Shown: positions 53,329-63,419 of the stretch, piece after piece
How the letters are laid out: each line of letters begins with the position of its first letter
How positions within the stretch are numbered: position 1 is the stretch's first letter
Assembly (NCBI GenBank): GCA_948466265.1
Contig: CAOJZU010000006.1
Span: 1 to 64,000, forward strand
Length of the DNA stretch: 64,000 nt
Direction of reading: 5' to 3'
From: an uncultured Clostridium sp.
GTDB lineage: Bacteria > Bacillota_A > Clostridia > TANB77 > CAG-508
Position numbers and translations under genes: made by a program
The notes under the pieces: generated by a model
What the model was told of the DNA's origin: nothing
The model's input: only the letters and a program-made list of their open reading frames with translations
Databases searched by the model: none

Positions 53329-55896
53329 TTACATTTCTGCTGTTATCCATTTTACTAAATTCAAGTTTTGGTTATCTAAAATCATTTCATGTTTTGGCAT
53401 TACCCTAAATGTATATCCATAATCTCCTCCTGTCTTTAGCATAATTTTTGCTTTATATACATTTCCATTTTTTGTAACTTTTTCCATTTCTTTAATCTGA
53501 ATATCTTCCAATGTTCCGATTTTCTAAAACCTTTCCAGAATAAACTTCTACTGATATATGCTCTTCATCTATATTCTGTAAATCTACTTCACATTTTACT
53601 TCAATATTATTTCCAGCATCTATTATTACATTGTTTAGATTGTCAAGTTGTGTTATTTTTATGTTATCCCATCTATTTTTTGTATCTTCTATCCATTCAT
53701 TTAGTCTTATTACATTTTCTAAATCTGAATAATATGTATTATATAAATTGCAAAGTGGTATGTACATTTGATCAGTATAGTCCATAAGCATTCTTGCTGT
53801 ACTATATTGCCATCCAGTAGATGTTATAGAATTTTTCATAAGTTCTACCCATTCATTTGAGAAATATTCTCCTTCATTTCTATTATAATATGTTGGTATT
53901 ATTTTGTTTTCTAGTGTATCGTATATACTCTCAGAATCTTCATTATCTTGTATCTCATATGAATCATAATCTTTGTTTTTACCAATTATCCAGCCGTTTT
54001 CTTTGTTATATCCTTCTACCCACCATCCGTCTAGTATACTAAAGTTTAGTACACCATTTACAGAAGCTTTTTCTCCACTTGTTCCGTGATGCTTCCATTG
54101 GACGTCTTGGATTATTTAGCCAAACATCTACACCACTTATTAAATGTCTTGACATTTCAATGTCATAATCTTCTAGGAAGAATATTTTTCCTTTAAATTG
54201 TGGTTTCATAGATATTTCATGTATTTGTTTTATCAAGTCTTGGCCTTCTATATCTTGTGGATGTGCTTTACCAGCAAAAATTATTTGCACAGGAGTTTTA
54301 CTATTATTTAGAATTTCTGTTATTCTCTCTAAATCTCTAAATATAAGTGTTCCCCTTTTATATGTTGCAAACCTTCTTGCAAAACCTATTGTTAAGTTAT
54401 TGGGATCTAATTTTGATACTATGTCCATAATTTCTTCATATCTCATGCCATTTCTTCTAAGTCTATTAATGGTATTTTCGCGAACAAGTTTCATTAGTTT
54501 TACTTTTCTACTATAATGTGCTTCCCATAATTCTTTATTTGGAATATTTCTTATTCTGTCCCATGTATGTTCTAAATAAATATTATCTTGCCAATATGGT
54601 GCTAAGTATTTGTTATATAGTTCTTTTAAATTTGGTGCAAGCCAAGTACATGTATGTATTCCATTTGTTACATGTCCTATTGGTGATTCATTTGCTGCAA
54701 TCTCTGGCCATATATCTCCAAATAATTCTCTTGATACGCTTCCATGTAACTTACTTACTCCATTTTTCTTACCAGAAAATTTAAGAGCAAATATTCCCAT
54801 ATTAAAACCTGGTTCCATTTCTTCTTTTGGATTCATTCCAAGTCTTAAAAATTCTTCTCTTTCTATTCCAAGTCTTGGCCAGAAATTCTTGAAGTATTTC
54901 TCCATTAACTCTATAGGAAATATATCATTTCCTGCTGGTACTGGTGTATGAGTTGTAAATATAGTTTTTGAAGTAACTATACTCATAGCATTTCTAAATG
55001 ATATTTTCTTTTCTTCTATTAATTCTCTTGCAAGTTCTAGTATTAAGAAAGCAGAGTGTCCTTCATTCATGTGATATACTGTTGGATTTAGCCCAAGTTT
55101 TGTTAAAAGATTAGTTCCAGCCATTCCTAAAACTATTTCTTGCCTTATTCTTGTATCTTTATCTCCACCATATAAATATTTAGTTATTTCTTTAAAGTCT
55201 TGATCTGCATTCTCATCTATATCAGAATCAAGCAAATATAGTTTTACTCTACCAACATTGACTTGCCATACTTTTAAGAATAATCTTTTTCTTTGTATTC
55301 TTGATTCTATTACTAAATCTTCACCAAATTCATTTTTAACTAGAGTTAATGGAAGATTTTCAAGTTCTATATCTCTATATACATTTTCTTGTCTCCCTTG
55401 TGAATTTATAACTTGGTGGAAATATCCTTTTTTATATAAAAGTCCAACACCAACAAGCGGAATGCCTAAATCACTTGCCGCCTTTAAGTGATCACCTGAA
55501 AGTATTCCGAAGCCCACCTGAATATATTTGCATTATCTCATCTAATCCATATTCTGCTGAGAAATATGCAATTAAATCATTTTTATTTTCAGGAAACTTT
55601 TTTGAAAACAAAGTATTTTTGCTATTCATATAGCTTTCAAAATTATTAACTATTCTATCGTATTCTTTTAGAAAGTCTGCATTCTTAGAGTATTCTTCTA
55701 ATTTTTCTTGTGGCACTAATTTTAAAAATTTAACAGGATTTTTCCCTATTCCTTCCCATAAATCTATATCAATCATTTTAAATAATCTTAAAAATTCAGA
55801 ATTCCATGACCACCATAAGTTGTTTGCAATTATTGATAATTTGTCTATTCTTTTAGGTAATTGTGGATTTACTGTTATTTTATTGAATAAATACAT
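53329..55896 (-). CDS. glgP: Alpha-glucan phosphorylase, GT35 (3 CGG +1 sites)
   Basis: This 854-residue enzyme releases glucose-1-phosphate from glucan. It has YFSAEYGLDE, HMNEGHSAFL, TNGIHTCTWL and the pyridoxal-phosphate region RRPMEASGTSGEKA. In-frame CGG at 55507-55509, 54084-54086 and 53516-53518 are read +1. They restore SGGLGILSGDH, the invariant EASGTSG and a late VLENGTLED. CGG in LDGWW, KENGW and LKAASD is out of phase. With the GH57 branching enzyme it points to glycogen or storage glucan metabolism. Confidence 0.95.
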
Positions 55897-56230
55897 TTTT
55901 ATTTCCTCCTACGTATATTAACAAATCTCGCTTTGCGAGACCTTTTATCCTTTATTAATACTTTACACTTCTAAATTAAGGTCTCAAAGAAGCATAAAGA
56001 TTTGCCTTGCGAAAAATTGAAAGCAATTTTTCTGTGCAACGTTTTTTTATCTAATAGAAAAGCATTTTCTATTAGATAAAAAATCATTTGTAAAACTCAC
56101 ATAATAATTATCTATTAAAATGAAAAAAAAGTCAATTTCTTTTTAATAAATTTTGAAATATTTTGTAAAAAATTCACAAATTAGCTTATAAAATTTAAAC
56201 ATAACTTACAAATATTTATTTTTTTAAAAA
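55897..56230. other. Gene-free stretch with stacked hairpins
   Basis: The 334 bases hold three inverted repeats: TCTCGC/GCGAGA near 55926, AAAAATTGAAAGCAATTTTT near 56010, and a perfect 18-bp stem (TTTTTATCTAATAGAAAA) at 56043-56083. No gene is visible. They may be the leader of glgP or remnants of a small mobile element. Confidence 0.4.
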
Positions 56231-56452
56231 GTGTCGGACTTCATTTTGATATTCAGCATAGCCGCATGCTTCGGTTATGAGTATCAAGTTTTTGTAGCTC
56301 ATCAGCCCAATCCTACAGACCAGGAAAACATGTTGATTTCTTGCTGGTATTCCAAAGACGCTGGCTACAAGGTTGCGATAATGCCTAACCCCTGGTACAA
56401 AGGAAATGAGTTAGAAAACGCAGGTGCAACTGTAAAGTACTTTAAGAACTAA
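56231..56452 (+). CDS. Small ORF, 73 aa, possibly a gene fragment
   Basis: The frame opens with GTG and lacks a clear ribosome binding site. Its first codons contain the 22-bp repeat also found at 17007. The C-terminus (SKDAGYKVAIMPNPWYKGNE) looks like a folded domain, and the codons are richer in G and C than in neighbours, so it may be the tail of a transferred gene. The family is not recognised. CGG triplets are out of phase. Confidence 0.4.
   Translation: MSDFILIFSIAACFGYEYQVFVAHQPNPTDQENMLISCWYSKDAGYKVAIMPNPWYKGNELENAGATVKYFKN
56234..56255 (+). repeat. 22-bp repeat, copy 2
   Basis: Identical to 17007-17028; here it lies within the first codons of the small ORF. Confidence 0.6.
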
Positions 56453-56471
56453 CTAGCATTTTCAGCAAAAA

Positions 56472-56511
56472 CAAAAGAACTCTTCCATTTTTTCTAGGAA
56501 GAGTTCTTTTG
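56472..56511. terminator. Bidirectional terminator
   Basis: CAAAAGAACTCTTCC and its complement form a 15-bp stem with T-rich flanks between the small ORF and the converging LCP gene. Confidence 0.85.
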
Positions 56512-56513
56512 TT

Positions 56514-57636
56514 TTATTTTATTCCTGTTTGCTTAATCATGCTATTGCTTATTGTTTTTACGCTTTCTGATGGTATATATTCTTCTCTATCAAATAAGAA
56601 TTCATGTAACTGTGTTACTTGTAATTCTAAGTTCTTTGGTACACCATACCAAACTTCTCCTGGTTTATAATCTGCAACTTCAAATGGCCATCCCTTTGTT
56701 TCTTCTATTTCATAGCTTGCTGCTTGGGAAATCAGATACAATATCTGTGTTTTGCTAATATTTGTAGATACTTTTCCAAGTACTGTATTTGCTAAACTTG
56801 TAAGTTCACCAATGCTCATCTTTTTAGCCTTTTGAAATACTAAATTTAATACTTCTCTTTGTCTTTCTGTTCTCTTCCAATCTCCACCTGCTGTATATCT
56901 TATTCTTGCATAAGCTGTTGCTTGAACTCCATCTAATGTATATGTTCCACCTTTTGTTATATGCTTTGACTTATGTCCTGTTGTCCTATTTACTTCATCT
57001 ATATATTGATTTATATATCCTGCTTCTTCAGATGTTATATCAAGAGTTACTCCGACCTACTGCATCTACCGCATCTACTACAACATTAAAATTTATTGCT
57101 ACATAATCTGTTATATCTAAGTCTAAATTAGTATTAAGTGTACTCATAGAAAGCTGTGGTCCTCCTTGCATGAATGCATGAGTAATCTTGTCAAATTTCT
57201 TAGTTCTTATATTTTGTAAATATGTGTCCCTGTACACAGAAGCAATTTTTACTTTTTTAGTATCTTGATTTATACTTACAACCATTATAACATCACTTAG
57301 TGATCCATCATAACTATTTTTTTGATTTCTAGCATCAACACCAAATAAATATATATTTCTATATCCTGTTGCTTGCTGAACTCCCTCATTTACATCAATT
57401 TCTTCCTTTTTAAATGATTGATCTTCTTCTATTACTGTAAGCATGTTATAAGCATATCCTACTGCTACTCCAACAACCATTGCTAAAATCATAAAAAATA
57501 TTGTAAAAAATGTTAAAATAACACGTTTTAATTTAGACTTTTTTTTCTTTTTTGTTCTTTTTCCATGCTTATTTTTTATATTTTTATTTTCTTTTTCTTC
57601 ATCTTCATAATTATATTTCATTTGTTTATCAGTCAT
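56514..57636 (-). CDS. LytR-CpsA-Psr (LCP) family ligase (1 CGG +1 site)
   Basis: This 373-residue protein has a basic cytoplasmic tail, one membrane segment (about residues 35-58) and an extracellular LCP domain. It has IYLFGVDAR, SDVIMVVSINQDT, RDTYLQ, TLDGVQATAYARIRY and DWKRTERQREVL. It attaches teichoic acid or capsule polymers to peptidoglycan. The in-frame CGG at 57052-57054, read +1, gives VDAVGGVTLDI, the expected Gly-Gly-Val. CGG in VDAVDA just upstream is out of phase. Confidence 0.92.
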
Positions 57637-57674
57637 TTGTTATTTACTCCTTGCATTTTTAGATATCTTTTTTT

Positions 57675-57703
57675 ATTATATATTAATATGTATCAAAAAT
57701 CAA
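57675..57703 (-). promoter_or_regulatory. Promoter of the LCP ligase gene
   Basis: TTGATT (57698-57703), a 17-base spacer and TATAAT (57675-57680) lie on the minus strand. Confidence 0.75.
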
Positions 57704-57733
57704 CAAAATAAATAAAATATTAATATTTACATT

Positions 57734-59439
57734 TTACATCCTATCTGGCATTTCTATACCTAAAATTTTAGCTCCATTTTTTAATACTATATTTACCATG
57801 TAAGTCAGATACATTCTAGCATTCGCTACACATTTATCATTTACTAAAATTTTATTTTTATTATAGAAAGCACTATAATTTTTCGCCAAATCTATCAAAT
57901 ATTTTGATAATAAATATGGTTCATTTTTTTCTGTAACACTTATCAAAACATCTTCAAATTCATATATATTTTTTAATACTTCTATTCCTTCGTTATCTAA
58001 AAGTTTTGTTACATCTATGTTTTCAGTATCTATTTCAAATTCAGCATTTTCAAGTATGCTCTTAGTTCTAACAAAAATGTATTGTATATATGGTCCGAGT
58101 TTCTCCTTGGAAATTAAGGATAATATCCCAATCAAAAATTTCATCTTTAATTCTGCTATTTGATAAATCATTAAATATTATAGCTCCAAGACCTACTTTT
58201 CTTGCAATTTCTTCTTTATTCTCAATTTCAGGATTTTTCTCTTCTATAATCTTACTTGCTCTTTGAATAGACTCATTTAAAAGGTCAGAAACTTTTATTA
58301 CGTTTCCTTCACGTGTTGACATTTTTCCTGATTTTAAATGTACCATTCCATATGATACGTGTTCTAGTCCATTTATATATTTGGGGTCAATATCTAAAAG
58401 CTTTGCCACTTCAAATATTTGTTTAAAGTGTAGGTTTTGCTCATATGCAACAACATATAAACATTTATCAAAATCATATTCTCTTGTTCTATAAAGAATT
58501 GCTGCTAAATCACGTGTTGCATAAATGCTAGAACCATTTGACTTACAAATCATACATGGAGACATACCTTTATCACTTAAGTCGATTATTTTTGCACCTT
58601 CTGATTCTTGAAGTTTCCCTGTTTTTTCTAATTTATCTATTACTTCTTTCATTTTATCTGCATAAAACGCTTCTCCATTTAAAGAGTCAAATTTTATATT
58701 AAGTAAATCATATATTTTGCTAAACTCTTTTAAGCTTAGTTCTTTCATTTTTTTCCATAGAGATACTTCATATTCTTCACCGTCTTCAAGTTTTTTAAAA
58801 TTATCTCTACAAATTTCAAGTACATTTTCGTCTTCTTTACAAAGTTCATTTATTCTTACATATATCTTTGTTAAGTCATCTATTGGGTTTTCGAAGTCAT
58901 ACTCTTTATGCCATCTTTTATAGCCTTCTATCATTTTACCAAATTGGGTTCCATAGTCACCTAAATGATTGACTCCGAATAGTATTATATCCCAAAGTTT
59001 TATATGTATTATATAGTGCATGTCCTATAAGTGTTGTTCTTAAATGTCCTATATGAAAAGGCTTTGCAATATTAGGAGAAGAATATTCTACAATGATATT
59101 TTTACCTTTTCCAATTTCAGATTTTCCATACTCCTCTTTTTTTTCTTTTATCTCCTCTATTACAGTCTTTGCCAATTCTTCTTTATTTACAAAAAAGTTT
59201 AAATATCCACCTACAACATCTGTTTTTTCTATTAAATTGTTAAGTGTAATTTTAGAATTTAACTCTTCTGCAATCATTTGTGGCGATTTCTTTAAAGTTT
59301 TTGCAAGTCTAAAACAAGGAAACGCATAGTCTCCTTGTGTATAATCTTTTGGAATTTCAATACTTTTTTCTATGTCTATATCATTTTGTTCTAATACATC
59401 TGATATGATTTTCGCAATTTCTTTTTTAAAATTTATCAC
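57734..59439 (-). CDS. argS: Arginyl-tRNA synthetase (2 CGG +1 sites)
   Basis: This 567-residue class I synthetase has the N-terminal Arg-tRNA domain, [21 protein letters not shown] HIGH region (written here as [16 protein letters not shown]), [20 protein letters not shown] and the DALR anticodon domain. In-frame CGG at 58975-58977 and 58095-58097 are read +1. They restore [13 protein letters not shown] and FQGETGPYIQY, both nearly invariant. The enzyme that charges arginine tRNAs itself needs +1 reading at a codon that is arginine elsewhere. Confidence 0.95.
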
Positions 59440-59470
59440 TTTGAATTCTTCCTTTTCTCTATTTTTTGTT

Positions 59471-60605
59471 CTAGTCCCCCAACGCTATACCAATATTTCT
59501 AGCTGTTTTAACTAAGTCTCCATCTAATGCAACTCTTCTTAAATTGCTTTGTTTTGTATTTCCTGAAACTGCACCAATTTCTTTATTTTCTCCAACAACA
59601 TCTTCTAGTGGCACTGAATCTAATTTCCCGCTTTTCAAAACTGTAAGCACACCAAATTTTCCGTTCTAGTGCAAGTTCCATAGCTTTTGAGCCATATTTA
59701 GTTGAAAGCACTCTATCATATGCTGTTGGTGTTCCTCCTCTTTGCATATATCCAAGTGTTGTATTTCTAGCTTCTAATCCAGTTAACTCTTGAAGTCTAC
59801 TTGCAACCATTTCTCCAATTCCACCAAGCTTTGTATTATCTACACCTTCACCGTTATTTCTTGTTCCTTTTACTGTTAAATCTCCACCTTTTGGCATTGC
59901 TCCTTCTGCAACAACAACCAAGCTAAATCTCTTTCCTCTTGCAATTCTATCTTTTATCTTATCTGCAACTTTTTCTAAATCAAATGGTATCTCAGGAATA
60001 AGTGCAACATCTCCTCCTCCTGCTATTGCAGATTCTAGAGCTATCCATCCTGCATATCTTCCCATAACTTCTAATACCATTATTCTATGATGTGTTTCTC
60101 CTGTTGAATGTAATCTGTCTAATGCTTCCATTGCAACTGAAACTGCTGTATTGTATCCAAATGTTATATCTGTACATGCCACATCATTATCTATAGTCTT
60201 TGGAACTCCTATTATATTTATTCCTTTTAAATATAGATCTCTTGCAGATTTTTGTGTTCCATCTCCTCCAAGTGTAAATATACAATCAAATTCATCTTTT
60301 TTTACATTTTCAACACATATATCAGATAAATCTTTATATACTGTTTGTCCATTTTCTTCTACTTTATAGTTAAACACATTTGCATTTGTAGAAGAACCTA
60401 TTATTGAACCTCCTTTATATAAAATTCCTGATGCATTTGTATATGAATCAAGTTCTACATAATTATTTTCAAGTAATCCCTTATATCCTTCTATTACACC
60501 ATAACATTTTATTCCGTTATTTTCTGCTGTTTTTACAATTCCCCTTATAACTGCGTTAAATCCTGAAACATCTCCTCCATTTGCTAGTATTGCTACTTTT
60601 TTCAT
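59471..60605 (-). CDS. pfkA: 6-phosphofructokinase (1 CGG +1 site)
   Basis: This 377-residue enzyme commits fructose-6-phosphate to glycolysis. It has [29 protein letters not shown] (GGDGT, as in ATP-dependent forms), [14 protein letters not shown] and [11 protein letters not shown]. The in-frame CGG at 59661-59663 is read +1 to give LALEGKFGVLT and a further 60 residues ending IGIALGD. The start at 60605 follows AAGGAAGG. CGG triplets in KSGKL, NNGEG and NNGIK are out of phase. Confidence 0.93.
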
Positions 60606-60702
60606 CTGACGCTTCCTTCCTTTCATATGTTTTTAATTTGTCTATTATATTCTATCCAAAATACTAAAGAATTACAAGCCTTTTCTTGAAATTTTTGTAC
60701 AT

Positions 60703-60731
60703 TTGACTTTTTTATGTAAAAAATATATAAT
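60703..60731 (+). promoter_or_regulatory. Promoter of the small membrane protein gene
   Basis: TTGACT (60703-60708), a 17-base spacer and a perfect TATAAT (60726-60731) lie on the plus strand, about 95 bases before the start. Confidence 0.7.
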
Positions 60732-60826
60732 TTTTGGTAGCCAATTGCTTTTTGGTATCTCCATTTTTAGCTACATCAGGAGAGACATTCTTTGGCAAAT
60801 ACTTTTGAAATGGAGGAATTTTTGTT

Positions 60827-61132
60827 ATGCGGAAATACATAGTACAGTTATACTTTTTAGTTAGAATTTTGTCATTTCTTATTTATGTACTTATTATTTG
60901 TGTTTTATCAGACCGATTATATTCGGATGGGTGGGATCCTTCTTGTACTATACTTTATTTAGCATTTGCTATTTGTACATCAGTTAATGTGTATATTGGG
61001 TATAAAATCTTTACCTTGAATAATAACACAACTAGTAAAATACGGCGTAGTTTTTATACAATTACAGACCTTATTTTACATTTAGGTATATTTTTATATA
61101 TTACCTTCAGTATTATACAAAGTTTTCGCTAA
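60827..61132 (+). CDS. Hypothetical three-segment membrane protein with uncorrected in-frame CGG codons
   Basis: This 101-residue protein has three hydrophobic segments. I do not recognise it. It has its own promoter, a GGAGG site and a terminator, so it looks like a real gene. Codon 2 (60830-60832) and codon 73 (61043-61045) are both in-frame CGG and no shift is needed. With the +1 rule it would end after four residues. The most likely reason is recent arrival from an organism with a normal code. Other explanations are that the gene is inactive or that the true start is elsewhere. Confidence 0.55.
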   Translation: MRKYIVQLYFLVRILSFLIYVLIICVLSDRLYSDGWDPSCTILYLAFAICTSVNVYIGYKIFTLNNNTTSKIRRSFYTITDLILHLGIFLYITFSIIQSFR

Positions 61133-61153
61133 TTTTGCATAACACAAGCATTG

Positions 61154-61193
61154 CAAAAAGTACACGCCAACTTAACTTAGCGTGTACTTTTTG
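61154..61193. terminator. Bidirectional terminator
   Basis: CAAAAAGTACACGC and its complement form a 14-bp stem with T-rich sequence on the plus side, between the small membrane gene and the converging glycosyltransferase gene. Confidence 0.8.
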
Positions 61194-61206
61194 TTTTTAT
61201 TACATA

Positions 61207-62970
61207 CTATCTTTCTTCTTCTACTTCTCTTTTTCTTTTTCTATATAAATCAATCTTATTATGAATAGCTTTTTGTGTAAGCCATGCAAGTATTGCAGGC
61301 ATCAACGCCATTCTTACATTTATATACATCTTGTCTTTAGTATCAACATCAGATCTAAGATTTGCTACTTCTAAATGTGCATCAATTAATCTTCTCATAT
61401 CTCTAATATTTAATGCACCACTTACACCTTGTAATGGTCTACTAAACTGTGTATGTGTCATATGTGGTACTGCTTTTATCTTTTTATCTGTTCTTGTAAA
61501 TAGTTCTATCTTTTTTGGCAAATCTTCAAATATGCAATTTTCTTTAAATCTTATCTTTTTAGGTCTTTCATATAAGCTTCTTCTTGCACAAATATCCCAT
61601 ATTTGTCCAGCAGTATCCACTCCTATTTGAAAAAATCTTGTTTCTTGCATTTTCCCTGTGTTAATCTTTGTGGTTCTAACTGGTTTTTCTTCAAAATCTA
61701 GTCTTGTTAATTGATATCCTAGTGAAAAAACATCAGCTTCAGGATTTAATGCAATAGTTCTAGAAATGCTTTTTAGAGCATCTTCATTTAATATATCATT
61801 AGCATCTAAAAACAATATATAGTCTCCTGTTGCATTATCTAACCCAACATTTCTTCCACCTCCAACTCCGTTATGTCCTTCCATTGTATGAAACGTTTTT
61901 ATTTTGCATCCTAATTCAAGATTCTCTTCACAAAATCTTTATACACATTGTTTTGAATTATCAGTAGATCCATCATCTATAACAAGTATTTCAATATTAT
62001 TGTAATTTTGTGACTTTATACTATATAAAGCATCCTCAATATAATTTTCCTCATTTTTCATTGGCATAATAATTGAAAAATTAGCTTCAAACTCATCAGC
62101 TGTATCATATATTATTTTTTTATATTCACTAAAAGCATTGAATTCTACTAATTTTGTTTTAGATTTAGTTGCTTGAATTCTTTCATTTTCTTTAGGTGTT
62201 AAACTCCATGGCTTTTTAGCCCCTATAAAATGATAGCATGCTGGCGTTATGCCCAATTTTTCTTTGTAAAAATCTGAATAATTAGCAAACACATTAAATT
62301 TTTCATCAAGATGCAATTCTTCTTTGTTTTTCCAATCAAAAAATTCTTCTAATACATCTTGGTCACCTATACCCTGAAGACTTTTACAAATATTATATTT
62401 TAATAAACTTATATTAGAAAAAAATCTTTTCTTCTCTTGTCTATGCGGTTTTTTTAGTGTTGTTTTTCTTTGACTCATATCATGCATTGTATCAATTAGT
62501 TTTTGCCTAATTCCATCTTCAGGTTCAATAACCATCACTCCCGAGTTTAATTCATCCCAATACTTATTACCCGGAAAACTTTTTCCAGAGGCTACAGCTG
62601 ACATATTTTGTTTTTCAAATAATTCATCAATATTTTCAGCTACATATATATCACTATCTAAATATACAACCTTATCATAATCTGTTAAATCAAAAACATT
62701 AAATTTATCAAATGTATTATTCCAATGCGGAAATAACTTGTTTTTTGATTTTATTGCTTGAGGTACATTTACTTTTGGCATAGTTTTTACAATAATTCCA
62801 TTTTGCTTTAATCTGTCTATTGTTTCTTTTTTTATTTCTTGATTTACTATTACAACAAAATCAGATACATTAGTATTTGTTTTTTTTATTGAATCAAATA
62901 AAGCTAGAACCCCTGGCAAATAAGCATCTGTGCTTAATATAGTTGTATAAGCATATTTTTTAGCTACCAT
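61207..62970 (-). pseudogene. GT8-GT2 bifunctional glycosyltransferase interrupted by TAA
   Basis: The 588-codon frame encodes an N-terminal GT8 domain (YTTILSTDAYLPGV, YLDSDIYV, NSGVMVIE) and a C-terminal GT2 domain (FSIIMPMKNEENYIEDAL, ILVIDDGSTDNSKQ, GGGRNVGLDNATGDY). One in-frame TAA at 61939-61941 splits the GT2 domain after its first 50 residues, with the frame unchanged on both sides. It is not a CGG site. It may be a recent nonsense mutation, a sequencing error or a readthrough stop. All CGG triplets here are out of phase. Confidence 0.75.
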
Positions 62971-63005
62971 TATAAATCTTCCTCACAAACTTATTTTTTT
63001 ATATG

Positions 63006-63034
63006 ATTATACCATAAAATAACTATATTTTCAA
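63006..63034 (-). promoter_or_regulatory. Promoter of the glycosyltransferase gene
   Basis: TTGAAA (63029-63034), a 17-base spacer and a perfect TATAAT (63006-63011) lie on the minus strand. Confidence 0.75.
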
Positions 63035-63084
63035 TGTTTCCATAATATTTTTATGTAGATAATATATAATTAGTATCTATATAA

Positions 63085-63180
63085 TCCCGCATAGCATAAA
63101 TCGAGTAGAGGATAACACTTAATGTGTTTTTCCCCTCTCACACCACTGCATGCCGTTCGGCACAGGGAAGTTCGATAGAA
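63085..63180 (-). mobile_element. Group II intron-like remnant
   Basis: On the minus strand the sequence reads GTGCCGAACGGCATGCAGTGG, then TGTGAGAGGGG and CCTCTACTCGAT. These resemble the region around domains IV to VI of bacterial group II introns. No reverse transcriptase gene is present, so it would be a fragment. The identification is by recollection of such motifs and is tentative. Confidence 0.35.
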
Positions 63181-63201
63181 TTAATACTTTAACAGTATAC
63201 A

Positions 63202-63272
63202 CTAGAAAGGCTTAGGTAACCTAAGCCTTCTAGTCAGACTGTTGACAAAGTATAAAAAATTAGCCAACAGTC
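63202..63272. repeat. Two consecutive inverted repeats upstream of the transposase
   Basis: CTAGAAAGGCTTAGG with CCTAAGCCTTCTAG (63202-63233) is followed directly by GACTGTTG with CAACAGTC (63237-63272). The second may mark the left end of the insertion sequence; the first may be a terminator protecting it from outside transcription. Confidence 0.45.
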
Positions 63273-63419
63273 TTTTCTTTTTAGAAAAAATGTAGTAAAA
63301 TAAAAATATCCTAAATCTGAACAATTTGGATAGAAAGATGTAGATTTTCTCAGGAATATCTGCATTTTTTCTTTGTTTATGATATAATTTAATTGTTCAG
63401 ATTTAGGAGGTATGAAAGT

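Noticed and set aside
60827..61132. This ORF as proof that CGG is ordinary arginine here
   Set aside because: It is a single unrecognised accessory gene against 72 consistent sites in conserved genes; recent transfer explains it better.
61939..61941. TAA as a second recoding signal
   Set aside because: It occurs once in a conserved frame, and TAA ends most other genes normally, so a mutation is more likely.
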